DNA of 18,944 nt from NCBI GenBank assembly GCA_024278415.1, contig JAJRTI010000565.1, positions 1 through 18,944 on the forward strand, read 5' to 3'. Position numbers and translations under genes: made by a program. Numbering within the stretch: the first letter of the stretch is position 1; each line of letters begins with the position of its first letter. Source of the DNA: Planctomycetota bacterium. Its GTDB lineage: Bacteria > Planctomycetota > Brocadiia > JAJRTI01. Below, piece after piece: positions 1-8,177 of the stretch. The notes under the pieces were generated by a model. The model saw only the letters and a list, made by a program, of their open reading frames with translations. It had not been told where the DNA came from and searched no databases.

Positions 1-1557
1 CCCTCCGCGCGTGAGCACGTAAGCGCCCGGCTCGACCGCGAGAGCGCCGCGCTTGGCTATGAACGCGGCTCCTCGCTCCGGAGCGATCGGCTGCACACGG
101 AACGCGTCGCCGAGCCCGGGGAGCTGGATCGTCATCGCCCGCTTGCGCCAGATCACGCGCGACACTTCACGGCTCAGGCTCGTGCCGGCGTGCGGGTCGC
201 CCACCCACACCGCATCGGGATAGACCTCCAGCCGCCAAACGCCATCATCGAGCCTATCGAGGAAGTACGCGCCCGTGCCGTCATACCGAACGACTGGCGA
301 GCTGCCGCAGCCTACGATGCGCCGGAGCTTGCCCGGCGCGGGCGGCTGGGTGTCCGTGTCGTTGGCGTACATGAACACGTCGTCCGCAACCATCTCGCTG
401 AGGTCGCGGTCGAAGTCGATGCGGAACGGCCCGAACTTGGTGTTGTTCGGGTACTTGCCAAACTGCGCGAGCCGCGGGGTGCGCCGGAAGGCCTCTGCCG
501 CGATCGCGAAGCTCACGGTCTTGCCCGGCGCGTAAATCATGTTGAGGTAGTGCGTCCGCCAGCCATAGTTGTACGCCGCGAGCGGGGTGGGGTCGTATTG
601 GAACTGCGTCGCGATCTGTGCGCCTCCGCTGCGGAATGCGCGGGCCATCGCGGGATACATCACCCGGCCCGGCACGTCCGCGGCGTCGAACTCGTACACG
701 ATCTTGGCCTTGTTCTTCAGGCACGGCACGCGCATGCGAGGGTAGTCGTCAACCCGTGGCAGGTAGTTCCCGCGCAAGCACTGCCCCGACACGAGCCCGG
801 TCGGGTACCAGCCGAACGTGCAGCCCTCGATCTTGGCTTGCGCGACGGCCTCCTCCTTGTGCTGCCAGCCGTTGTAGAAGATCGGCTGCTTGGCCCCGCT
901 CGCCCGCACCGCGCTCGCGAGGTCGTCGATGTAACCGCGAATCTGTTCGAGGGTCGTGTCCCGGCTGTAGAGCGGCTCGTTGATGAGTTCGATGGCCACG
1001 ACGGCCGGCTCGTCCTTGTACGCGAGCTTGGTGTAGGGGTTCACGTGGTCCATGAACTGGCGCAGGTATCGCATCTGCGCGTTGCGCGCAGCCGGATCGA
1101 GCACCATCTGCGGCTTGGTGTAGAGGCTGCTGAAGCCGGCGTCCACGGTGTGGTAGCGCCACCACGCGATGGGCGTGAGCACGGTGTAGATGCCGCGGCG
1201 TTTGCACTGGGCCACCAGGTAATCGAACAGGTCGAGGTGCTCGTTCGCGATGAGGTTGCCCTGTTTGTCGCTGATCTGCCGGTCGAACACGTGCAGGCGG
1301 ATCGCGTCGAGCCCAAGCCGGGTGAACTGCGCGACGTCGCGGCGGATGACCGTGCGATGGTCGAGCCCGAGGCGCTTGACGCCCTCGTAGTCGACGGTGA
1401 AGGGCGTGTAGTAGTTCACGCCGAACAGGGCGATCTCTGTGCCGTCGTCGCGCCAGCGCATCACTCCTTCGCCGTCGACGTAGGACCATCGGTCGGCCGG
1501 CGCGGCCGCGGCGGATGCGGCCATGCACAGGGCCAAGATGCATGCATGTCTGTTCAT
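1..1557 (-). CDS. Secreted clan GH-A (GH5-like) glycoside hydrolase, C-terminus cut by window edge
   Basis: An open frame of 519 codons runs off the left edge without a stop, so the C-terminus is missing. It begins at an ATG followed by a short, alanine-rich signal peptide (residues 1 to about 20, ending near AAAAPAD), which predicts export. The body reads like a (beta/alpha)8 glycosidase: an early FGVNYYTPF strand, then VAIELINEPL with the general acid/base candidate E194 after N193, and KIVYEFDAADV with the likely nucleophile E289. The N-E-P signature is typical of clan GH-A (GH5 and relatives). After about residue 370 there is a beta-rich region. Substrate cannot be told from the sequence. 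It lies 73 bases downstream of the NRAMP-like gene on the same strand and could share its transcript. No strong ribosome binding site is visible before the ATG. Confident on the fold and secretion, unsure on the family number. Confidence 0.78.
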   Translation of the reverse strand, partial: MNRHACILALCMAASAAAAPADRWSYVDGEGVMRWRDDGTEIALFGVNYYTPFTVDYEGVKRLGLDHRTVIRRDVAQFTRLGLDAIRLHVFDRQISDKQGNLIANEHLDLFDYLVAQCKRRGIYTVLTPIAWWRYHTVDAGFSSLYTKPQMVLDPAARNAQMRYLRQFMDHVNPYTKLAYKDEPAVVAIELINEPLYSRDTTLEQIRGYIDDLASAVRASGAKQPIFYNGWQHKEEAVAQAKIEGCTFGWYPTGLVSGQCLRGNYLPRVDDYPRMRVPCLKNKAKIVYEFDAADVPGRVMYPAMARAFRSGGAQIATQFQYDPTPLAAYNYGWRTHYLNMIYAPGKTVSFAIAAEAFRRTPRLAQFGKYPNNTKFGPFRIDFDRDLSEMVADDVFMYANDTDTQPPAPGKLRRIVGCGSSPVVRYDGTGAYFLDRLDDGVWRLEVYPDAVWVGDPHAGTSLSREVSRVIWRKRAMTIQLPGLGDAFRVQPIAPERGAAFIAKRGALAVEPGAYVLTRGG

Positions 1558-1630
1558 GTGAGAGACCGAGAATTGCACAAGGATATCAGTCAGGCGTTCG
1601 GGGCCGGTTCCTCCGCGCGGCGATTCCGCG

Positions 1631-2866
1631 CTAGCCGAGCAGCCGGGCATAGAGCGTCATCGCGGTGCGCGCGGACACCGCGAGCAGCACGAGGATACCC
1701 ACGAGCACGAACGCGCGCGCGCCCATGCCGAGCGGCTCCTCGCCGGATGCGCGCGCGTCGAACAACACCAGCCACGTGCAGATTGCGGCGAGCGGCACGG
1801 CGAGCAGGGTGCCGGCTTGGGCCATGGTGAGGCAGGCGACGCGCGAGGCGTTCGCGTCTTCGCTGGCCAGGACGAGCAGCGTGGCCACCATGCCCACGAG
1901 GAGCGCCACAACTCCCAGCGCCTTCGGCATGCGGTCGTCGAGCCTCCAGCCCTTGCCCATGCTGTCGCTGAACAGCACGCCGCCGATCATGGCATTCATG
2001 ACGAAGCTGCTGAACGCCGCGGCCGCGAGGCCGAGGCAGAAGATGATCTGCGCGGACGAGCCGAAGAGCGCGCTGAGCTGCTTGGACATGTCCCCGGCAT
2101 TCTTGAGCACGACGCCCCTCTTCAACACCGCCGCGGACGTGGCCATGATGATCATGCTGATGAGCGCGAGCATCGCGATGCCGGCCAGCGTGTCGACTCG
2201 GCCCTCGGCCTCGTTCTCGCGCGTCCAGCCCTTGGCGCGCACGAGGTAGACTTGGTTGATTGCGGCGAGGATGGAGAACGTGGTCGCCACCAGCCCGCCG
2301 ACCACGACCCAGTTCACGTCCTTTGGCAGGCGCGGCAGGAGGCCCTTTGCCGCGCCGCCCGCGTCGATGCCCGCCACGCAGAGGTTGACCGCGAACGCCA
2401 CCAGAATGGCCACGACCATGACGAGCATGATGCGCTCGAGCCGCCTGTAAATGCTCTTGAACGCGAAGAGGAACGTGATGGACAGCGCGTTGAAGCACAG
2501 CGGCCACACCCACTCCGGCGCGGCCGGCACGAGCCCGGCCATGGCCGTGCCCACGCCGAGGTTGTTGCCGAACTGGAACGCGGCGACGATGTAGAACGCG
2601 GAGAGGCCGCACAGCACCGCGAAGGGCCGGCCCCAGCGCCGTGCGACGACGTCGAAGAAGGTCTCCTCGCTCCGCAACCCGAAGCGCACGAAGAGCAGGC
2701 AGAAGCCGGCCATGAGCACGGCGACGAAGACAGGGAGCCATAGCAGTTCATATCCATACTGCGCGCCGGCCACGGTCATCATCGTGACACTGCCGGGCCC
2801 GATCACCACCGCGGCGGTGATGAAGGCCGGGCCGAGGACGCGGAGTGGGTTCTTGATGGAGGTCAT
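1631..2866 (-). CDS. NRAMP-like integral membrane permease lacking canonical metal-ligand motifs
   Basis: A 411-residue, highly hydrophobic protein with roughly eleven predicted membrane helices. The opening (NPLRVLGPAFITAAVVIGPG) matches the start of NRAMP/SLC11 transporters. In true Mn/Fe NRAMPs helix 1 carries D-P-G-N; here residues 23-26 are G-P-G-S, so both the Asp and Asn metal ligands are replaced. Helix 6 (about 195-210, ATTFSILAAINQVYL) has no M-P-H motif, so the Met and His that normally contact metal are also absent. The inference is an NRAMP-fold permease for something other than Mn/Fe, or a different ion. I chose the ATG at 2866; an in-frame TTG at 2884 would add six residues. 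Neither has a clear Shine-Dalgarno sequence. It sits between a small membrane-protein gene and a secreted glycosidase gene, all on the same strand. Confidence 0.8.
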   Translation of the reverse strand: MTSIKNPLRVLGPAFITAAVVIGPGSVTMMTVAGAQYGYELLWLPVFVAVLMAGFCLLFVRFGLRSEETFFDVVARRWGRPFAVLCGLSAFYIVAAFQFGNNLGVGTAMAGLVPAAPEWVWPLCFNALSITFLFAFKSIYRRLERIMLVMVVAILVAFAVNLCVAGIDAGGAAKGLLPRLPKDVNWVVVGGLVATTFSILAAINQVYLVRAKGWTRENEAEGRVDTLAGIAMLALISMIIMATSAAVLKRGVVLKNAGDMSKQLSALFGSSAQIIFCLGLAAAAFSSFVMNAMIGGVLFSDSMGKGWRLDDRMPKALGVVALLVGMVATLLVLASEDANASRVACLTMAQAGTLLAVPLAAICTWLVLFDARASGEEPLGMGARAFVLVGILVLLAVSARTAMTLYARLLG

Positions 2867-2958
2867 GTTGATACAGAGGGCCAATCAGAGCCGGACAGAT
2901 GGCGTTTGCAGCGCGTGGCTGGCATGGTGCATCACCGTGGGGTGAGAGGCCGGCGCGG

Positions 2959-3552
2959 CTATTCGTTGAACTCGTAGTACTCGTTCTCGCCGGCCGAGAA
3001 GATTGCAGGGAGGTCGAAGGTTTTTTCGAGAGATGCGATCTCACGATCTACCGCGGCGCCATGCGCGCCTCCCCCCAAGGCGACCCGCTGGATGGCGAAC
3101 ACCAGCAAGCCGACAACGCCAAAGGCCGCGACGCCGGCGAGCGCGGCCAGCAGAATCGCCTGGCCGGCTTCCGTGTCCCCGCCTCTCATCCTCATGAACG
3201 CCCAGACGGCCGCGCCGATCGCGGCCACGATGCCGGTGAGCACGCTACGAGTCGCCATCGCATCCTGGCTTGGTATGGCGCGGTTCACGGACAGCCGCAT
3301 CTGTTGTCCCGGCGCCTCCGTCAGCGTGTCGATTTCGACGAAGACGCCAACGCCCCAGCCGTCGCCGCGCGTCACTTTGTGGGTGCAGGAGAGCCTGGCG
3401 CTGTCCCGGTGCAGGTAGGGCTCGGAATGGACGTAGCCTTGCGAATCGGGATACCGCTCGCGAAGCGTCTGATCCACTCGGCCGCTGATCGCCTCGAAAC
3501 CGGAAAGCCGGGCTTCGATGGGCCATGGGGACACGTCCTGGGTGGAGGCCAT
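2959..3552 (-). CDS. Hypothetical two-helix membrane protein
   Basis: A 197-residue protein that I do not recognise. Residues 1-100 are soluble and mixed alpha/beta in character (EARLSGFEAISGRVDQTLRE, then a strand-rich CTHKV...VGVFVEIDTLTEA stretch). Two membrane helices follow at about 103-120 and 131-155, joined by a short polar loop, and the tail is acidic (AGENEYYEFNE). The start is well supported: AAGGAGG lies five bases before the ATG. It is 92 bases upstream of the NRAMP-like gene on the same strand, so it may be co-transcribed with it; a partner or accessory role is only a guess. Coding character and start are confident, function unknown. Confidence 0.75.
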   Translation of the reverse strand: MASTQDVSPWPIEARLSGFEAISGRVDQTLRERYPDSQGYVHSEPYLHRDSARLSCTHKVTRGDGWGVGVFVEIDTLTEAPGQQMRLSVNRAIPSQDAMATRSVLTGIVAAIGAAVWAFMRMRGGDTEAGQAILLAALAGVAAFGVVGLLVFAIQRVALGGGAHGAAVDREIASLEKTFDLPAIFSAGENEYYEFNE

Positions 3553-3694
3553 TGGGCCCTCCTTCGTGCAGGCGCCTGTGCAAGTCGTGTCCGCCCACGA
3601 CCATCGTGGGGCAGCACAGGAGTAATGGTAGCCATAGCAGTGGGCATGTCAATCAGGCCCGGGGCTTCGGAGCAAGCCGCGCACACGCGCCGTG

Positions 3695-5308
3695 TCAGCG
3701 CCGCTCCACCACCAATGCCCAGTCCTGCCCGATCGGCGTCGTCGGCACGCGCCAATCGCCGGACGCATCGCCCGCGACCACGCCCAAGTCCACTTCATCG
3801 CCGTCGCGTACGTTGAAGAAGAACGCGTGGTACTGCGCGCCGGCGTCGAGGCCCTTCACCGTAGGCGCGCCCCATGTGGCCGGGATGTAAAAGACGCGCA
3901 CATTGCCGGGAATGCCCGCCGCGTACGGGCCTTTGACGCTGTCCTCGGTCGCGTGGGGTTCGATCCACTCCGGGTGCGGCTCGAAGCGCCAGTACTCATA
4001 GTGCTCCAGCAGCTTCTTCGCGAGCCCCAGTTGCGTCGAGCCGGGCAGGGCCGCGGCCTCTGCCCATGGCAAGCCACCCCACGAGCGGCCGTGCGGCGAC
4101 GGGCCGAAGGGCTGCTCCGGCCGGTTCACCTGCCAGATGCCGTTGCCGCCGTACGTGAACCCCTGCGCTCCGCTGAGCATAGACGCCCAAAACGCAAAGC
4201 GCTGCACGTCCTCCCAACTGCCGCCAAGGATGCCCTCGTAGCACACCTCGCCCACCACCGTGGGCATGGCCGGCTCCGCGGCCTGCGACGCGTTCACCGC
4301 GCGCACGGTGTTCGCCATGCTGTCCCATCCGCCGTGGCCGGTCTGAAGCATGTCGAAGTCCATCACCGTCGGGTCGTCGACGCAGTCCCGCGCGGACTGG
4401 CTGGGGTGGAGTGTGATAGGCCGGTGGAACGGATCGCTCTCGCGCAGGTAGCGCGTGACCTCAGTCCACCTGGCGCGCGCTTGGGCTTGCGCCTCGGCCA
4501 TGGCGTCCTTGTCCCCCTTGGCTGGCGACAGATACCACAGCATCGTTGCTTCGCCGGCCATGCACCAGACCACCGGGTACGCGCCCCAGCGCGCCAAGAT
4601 GTAGCGCCAATGCTGCTTCATCACCTCCACGCCCACAAAGTCGACGTAGTATCCCCAGCACCCGAGGATGCACGGCACGAGCCCGGCGCGCACGAGGTGT
4701 TGGATGCGCAGGTCCGCCATGTCGAAGTATGCGGGGTTGATGCGCGCGTATCCGCTCTCCCATGGGAAGCCGGCCTCGTTCACGCCGCGGCGGTCGAACT
4801 CGGGCATGTCGGGATAGAGTCCCGCGACGATCTGGATGACGCTGAAGCCCTTGGCCACACGGTCCGCGGTGAGGCGCTGGAACTCGTCGGGCCAGTGAAG
4901 GCGGTTGCAGAGGCCCATCCACCAGGTGTCGCCGAGCCAGAAGAACGGCGCACCGTCCGCGTGCGCGAAGTGGTGCGCGTCCACGACCTGCACGGGGCCG
5001 TGGCGGAGCAGAGGGTTGCGGCCCTCGTATGGGGCGATCTCGACAACGCCTTCCTGGCCGTGCAGGCTGGCGTTGGTCTCGTCGGAGCAAACCGTGCAGT
5101 ACGTGTGCTCGCCGACCTCGGCCGACGCGTACCGCACGCGCCACGTCTGATCGCCGGACCAGAACGCCGGCACGCGGCGCTCTTCGCCGCTGGGCGTGGT
5201 GAAGACGACGTCGAGTTCGACGTCGCTAAACGGGTCTGCGTACGCCGGGCCCGAGGAGAAAGCCAGCTCGATAACGTCGTTCTGGATGCCGAAAGTCTTG
5301 AGTTGCAT
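3695..5308 (-). CDS. DUF5060/DUF4038 (apiosidase-like, GH140-type) glycoside hydrolase
   Basis: A 537-residue protein. Residues 1 to about 90 form a beta-sandwich of DUF5060 type (DVELDVVFTTPSGEERRVPAFWSG...WRVRYA). Residues 115-420 match the DUF4038 apiosidase-type (beta/alpha)8 barrel, with the hallmark FFWLGDTWWMGL at 122-133. Catalytic acid candidates are E253 in VWCMAGEATM and E354 in TVVGEVCYEG. The end (about 460-537, ...YHAFFFNVRDG) looks like the small C-terminal beta domain often annotated as collagen-binding in this family. The start is the ATG at 5308 with GGAG eight bases upstream; the frame stays open to a GTG at 5530 and another ATG at 5353, but the extra residues look non-coding. 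From 5308 there is no signal peptide, which is unusual beside the secreted glycosidase at the left edge and suggests intracellular trimming of imported oligosaccharides. The exact linkage cleaved is unknown. Confidence 0.85.
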   Translation of the reverse strand: MQLKTFGIQNDVIELAFSSGPAYADPFSDVELDVVFTTPSGEERRVPAFWSGDQTWRVRYASAEVGEHTYCTVCSDETNASLHGQEGVVEIAPYEGRNPLLRHGPVQVVDAHHFAHADGAPFFWLGDTWWMGLCNRLHWPDEFQRLTADRVAKGFSVIQIVAGLYPDMPEFDRRGVNEAGFPWESGYARINPAYFDMADLRIQHLVRAGLVPCILGCWGYYVDFVGVEVMKQHWRYILARWGAYPVVWCMAGEATMLWYLSPAKGDKDAMAEAQAQARARWTEVTRYLRESDPFHRPITLHPSQSARDCVDDPTVMDFDMLQTGHGGWDSMANTVRAVNASQAAEPAMPTVVGEVCYEGILGGSWEDVQRFAFWASMLSGAQGFTYGGNGIWQVNRPEQPFGPSPHGRSWGGLPWAEAAALPGSTQLGLAKKLLEHYEYWRFEPHPEWIEPHATEDSVKGPYAAGIPGNVRVFYIPATWGAPTVKGLDAGAQYHAFFFNVRDGDEVDLGVVAGDASGDWRVPTTPIGQDWALVVERR

Positions 5309-5746
5309 GGTGGCGGCTCCATTCTCTTTTGGTGCAGAGGCGGCGGCTCCCATCTTACCGTGCAGAACCGTCGGCGCAACCGTGTGCACAAAAGTCGCGG
5401 CAAGCTGGAACGCCCATCGTGTCAGGCCTGTGGCGCCACGCCGCTCGCGGCGCAGTCCCCGCCACAGTGTCCGCCGCGCGGCGGACGAGGCCTGCTCTGG
5501 CGTGCGCGGCAGCGGGTGCAGGCGGAACACGACGCGCCTGCAAGCGGGTAACGTAGCGCTTGTAGTAGGCCCGTCAGGGCCTTCCGCTCGGGTGGCGATT
5601 CGCCATCGGAGCAGAGGGCGCCCTTACGGTCGCCACTACGAGCGGGTCGCTCCCGCGGCCGCGCTGCGGTGGCGCCGTGTTCGACACCTCAGCCGTGACA
5701 TGACAATCGTGCGCACATGGCTGGTGTGGCGGCCGAGCACGCACGG
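5309..5746. other. 438-bp gene-free stretch between glycosidase and cardiolipin synthase genes
   Basis: I see no credible gene here. Bases 5309 to about 5355 form the leader of the glycosidase gene. Bases 5557-5644 hold the self-complementary element listed separately. Small dyads such as GTGT-TCG-ACAC near 5678-5688 are also present. Open frames crossing this stretch have no start signals or family resemblance. Confidence 0.6.
5557..5644. repeat. 88-bp structured palindromic element (MITE/REP-like)
   Basis: The ends are inverted repeats: CGCTTGTAGT at 5557-5566 pairs with ACTACGAGCG at 5635-5644, nine of ten positions Watson-Crick plus one G-T. Inside are further stems: GGCCC-GTCA-GGGCC (about 5568-5581) and TGGCGA-T-TCGCCA (about 5593-5605), the latter enclosed by GCTC/GAGC. 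Such nested structure in a gap is typical of small non-autonomous or REP-like repeats. Only one copy is in the window, so repeat status is inferred. Confidence 0.45.
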
Positions 5747-7138
5747 TCACAACAAGGGCGCGAGCAGCCTTCCCATGCCCTCAGCAAACTCGACCGCGAC
5801 CCTTGCCTCCTTGATGCCCACCTCACATTCGGCCATCGTCGTTTCGGTCCAGGCCGCCAATTCCTCCACCATCCGCTCGGTGTGGACAAAAAGAGCGATT
5901 TCATAGTTTAGGAAGAAGCTCCTCACATCCATGTTCGCCGAACCGATGATGGCGGGCGACTCGTCTATGATGACGGCCTTGGCGTGCAGCATGCCGGGCG
6001 TAAAGAGCATGACTTGTGCGCCGGCCGCCTGGATCTGTCGGAGGTACCCTCGCCGCACCAGGTCCGCCAGCCGGTGGTTCGATGCCTTGGGCAACACGAT
6101 CCGCACGTCCACGCCCCTTCTGGCTGCGACACACAGGGCCTTCACCATCATCTCGTCGGGTATGAAGTATGGGGTGACGATCCAGATTCGCTTCTGGGCC
6201 GTAAACAGCAGCGAAATAATGGTGTCGTACAGCAGGTCGCCAGTCACATCGGGTCCGCTCGGGATCAACTGAAGTGAAACGGAGTCGCCGCTCTCGACGA
6301 GAGCGGGCGTCCCCTCCCAGGGGGGGAGGGTTTCGTTGGCTGCGAACTCCCAGTCCGAGACGAAAACGCGGTGCAGATCGGCCACGATGGGCCCTTGGAC
6401 CTGCAACGACAGATCCCGCCATGGGTCGGGGGAGGGGTGTATGCCCATGTACTCTTGCGCCAGGTTCATGCCGCCGATGATGCCGATGGCCCCATCGACC
6501 AGCACCATCTTGCGGTGGTTGCGGAGGTTGGCTCGCCCGCGGAAAGGCAGGTGCATCATCGGCATGAACGCGGCGGATTTGCCCCCGGCGGCCCTGAACT
6601 TGGAAAGGAACCGTTCGGAAATGTTGAGGGAACCCAGCGCGTCACGAAGCAGGCAGACTTCGACCCCCTCCGCCGCTTTGCGCGCCAGCGCGTCGAGGAT
6701 CGCCGCGCCGGTGTCATCTTTGCCCAGGATGTACGTCGTGATATAGACGCTCTCCCGCGCGCGGCCGATCGATTCGATGAGGCAATGGAAGGCGTCCTCT
6801 CCGGTCGCGAGCAAGGCCATTCGGTTCCCGGCGCGGACGGGAAACTTGGCATCCGCGTAGCAGGGCTCGGCTTCGTCCTCCCCGCCTTCGGCGGCGGATC
6901 TGTGTGTGGCGGCGATGACAAAGCGGCCCTTGCGCTTGCGCGCGCGCTTCATCTTGCGGCCGCCCAGCATGATGTAGAGGGGCACGCCCACGTAGGGGAC
7001 CAGGCCAATAGCGAGGAACCACGCGATTGTCGTGGAAGGGGATCTCTGTTCTATCACCAGATGCACGAGCAGCACGAGCGCGAGGACAAACCCCAGGACC
7101 GAGAGCAGGTGGGGGAGAATCCAGAGAACGTGTGTCAT
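5747..7138 (-). CDS. cls: Cardiolipin synthase, phospholipase D family
   Basis: A 463-residue membrane-anchored phospholipase D-type enzyme that joins two phosphatidylglycerol molecules (or PG and another phospholipid) to make cardiolipin. Two N-terminal helices (about 3-28 and 38-57) match the membrane anchor of bacterial ClsA, followed by a basic stretch (KMKRARKRKGR). Both HKD motifs are intact: H208-x-K210-x4-D215 in NHRKMVLVDG and H385-x-K387-x4-D392 in LHAKAVIIDE, each followed by a G-(G/S)-x-N sequence (GGMNL, GSANM). Length is normal for the family. A GAGGA sequence lies eleven bases before the ATG at 7138. It is the last gene of a same-strand group with a YbhP-like phosphodiesterase and a methyltransferase, 274 bases downstream of the former. 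ClsA and ClsB types are hard to separate, but the two N-terminal helices favour ClsA-like topology. Confidence 0.93.
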   Translation of the reverse strand: MTHVLWILPHLLSVLGFVLALVLLVHLVIEQRSPSTTIAWFLAIGLVPYVGVPLYIMLGGRKMKRARKRKGRFVIAATHRSAAEGGEDEAEPCYADAKFPVRAGNRMALLATGEDAFHCLIESIGRARESVYITTYILGKDDTGAAILDALARKAAEGVEVCLLRDALGSLNISERFLSKFRAAGGKSAAFMPMMHLPFRGRANLRNHRKMVLVDGAIGIIGGMNLAQEYMGIHPSPDPWRDLSLQVQGPIVADLHRVFVSDWEFAANETLPPWEGTPALVESGDSVSLQLIPSGPDVTGDLLYDTIISLLFTAQKRIWIVTPYFIPDEMMVKALCVAARRGVDVRIVLPKASNHRLADLVRRGYLRQIQAAGAQVMLFTPGMLHAKAVIIDESPAIIGSANMDVRSFFLNYEIALFVHTERMVEELAAWTETTMAECEVGIKEARVAVEFAEGMGRLLAPLL

Positions 7139-7284
7139 GGAAAGGTGATTCCTCGCTCAGAAAGCCTACCGGACCGCATCTCGCACAGAACCATCGGAGT
7201 GTGTTTGCACTTTTCACGCGGCGGCCTGCGTGAGTCGCGTGACAGCAGCTTTTTCGCCATGGCGTCGGCATGGCGATCTGAGGC

Positions 7285-7342
7285 CCCACGGATGCCAACG
7301 CCGCCCCGCCGGCGTGTTCGAATCACGTTTTGCATCCGTGGG
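7285..7342. repeat. Inverted repeat/hairpin between the YbhP-like gene and cls
   Basis: CCCACGGATGC (7285-7295) and GCATCCGTGGG (7332-7342) form a perfect 11-bp stem. The 36-base interior has a second stem, ACGCC/GGCGT (7298-7302 and 7311-7315). It lies in the 274-bp gap between two same-strand genes. There is no T-run after it on the minus strand, so a standard intrinsic terminator is unlikely; it could be an RNA-processing or stability hairpin. Confidence 0.5.
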
Positions 7343-7412
7343 TCGGCTCCGCCATCCGCGGGATTCCTCTGAAGACTGCGCCAGGACAAGCGCGGGTCAG
7401 GAGACGATCGTG

Positions 7413-8162
7413 TCAGGCCCGGTCGAAGTCCACGTCCGCGAAGATGGCCGCATGATCAGAGAGCTTGGCCCAAACGCCCTGATACTGGGCTTTCGACCAC
7501 GTGGCCGTCAACCTGCGCACATAGATGCGGTCGAGTGCTAACATGGGCCGCCACGCGGGGAACGTGCGTGGAGCGCGCCCGCGGGGTTCCGCCGCGGCAT
7601 CTCTCAGGCCGAGCGAACCTGCAAACCTGGCGATGTTCCTTCCGCTCACATCGTTGAAGTCGCCGGCGATGATTAGCGGGGCCGCGTCGTCGACGGTCCT
7701 ATGCACGTGCGCCGCCAGTATATCGAGTTGCTTGCGTCTCGATCGGGCGAACAGCCCCAAGTGGACACAAATGCAGTGCAAAGGGTGCGGGCAGTCGGGC
7801 GCCGCGACTCGGCAGTGAAGAAACCCTCGCTGCTCGAAACGGTTGGTCGAGATGTCGATCTTTTCATGGTGATCGATGGAGTATTTCGACAGAATGGCGT
7901 TTCCATGGTGGCCACTGGTGTATATCGCATTCTTGCCATACGCGTACTCGGGCCACACGCCATGGGCCAGGAACTCGTGGTGCGGGCTCTCGGGCCAGTC
8001 CGCATGCACGTTGGCTTTGCGCACGTTTTCGCCCACCACCTCTTGAAGAAACACGATGTCCGCTGCCGTCGTGCGGATCGCCTCCCGGAGTTCGTGCAGC
8101 ACGAAGCGCCGGTTCAGCGGCGAGAACCCCTTGTGGGTGTTGAGCGTTAGCAGACGGATCAT
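7413..8162 (-). CDS. Endonuclease/exonuclease/phosphatase family protein, YbhP-like
   Basis: A 249-residue single-domain member of the EEP (DNase I-like, Mg2+-dependent phosphodiesterase) superfamily. The conserved blocks appear in order: LTLNTH with N8, DIVFLQEV with metal-binding E41, H134 in CVHLGLF, GDFND with D168 and N170, D211 in ALDRIYV, and the C-terminal S-D-H (D236, H237). No signal peptide or membrane helix is visible, so it is probably cytoplasmic. In E. coli the related ybhP lies directly before clsB; here too the gene precedes a cardiolipin synthase, which argues for a role in phospholipid metabolism rather than DNA repair, although the substrate is unproven. It starts 15 bases after the methyltransferase stop, consistent with co-transcription; the ATG at 8162 has only a weak ribosome binding site. 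Confidence 0.88.
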   Translation of the reverse strand: MIRLLTLNTHKGFSPLNRRFVLHELREAIRTTAADIVFLQEVVGENVRKANVHADWPESPHHEFLAHGVWPEYAYGKNAIYTSGHHGNAILSKYSIDHHEKIDISTNRFEQRGFLHCRVAAPDCPHPLHCICVHLGLFARSRRKQLDILAAHVHRTVDDAAPLIIAGDFNDVSGRNIARFAGSLGLRDAAAEPRGRAPRTFPAWRPMLALDRIYVRRLTATWSKAQYQGVWAKLSDHAAIFADVDFDRA

Positions 8163-8177
8163 GGCAGCGGAGCGATG

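Noticed and set aside
190..1830. Plus-strand 546-codon open frame
   Set aside because: It lies opposite the glycosidase and the end of the permease gene. Its composition is the Arg/Val/His-rich pattern of an antisense frame in GC-rich DNA and it has no family signature.
3692..5551. Plus-strand 619-codon open frame
   Set aside because: It is exactly antisense to the DUF4038 glycosidase, which has clear catalytic motifs; the plus-strand translation shows none.
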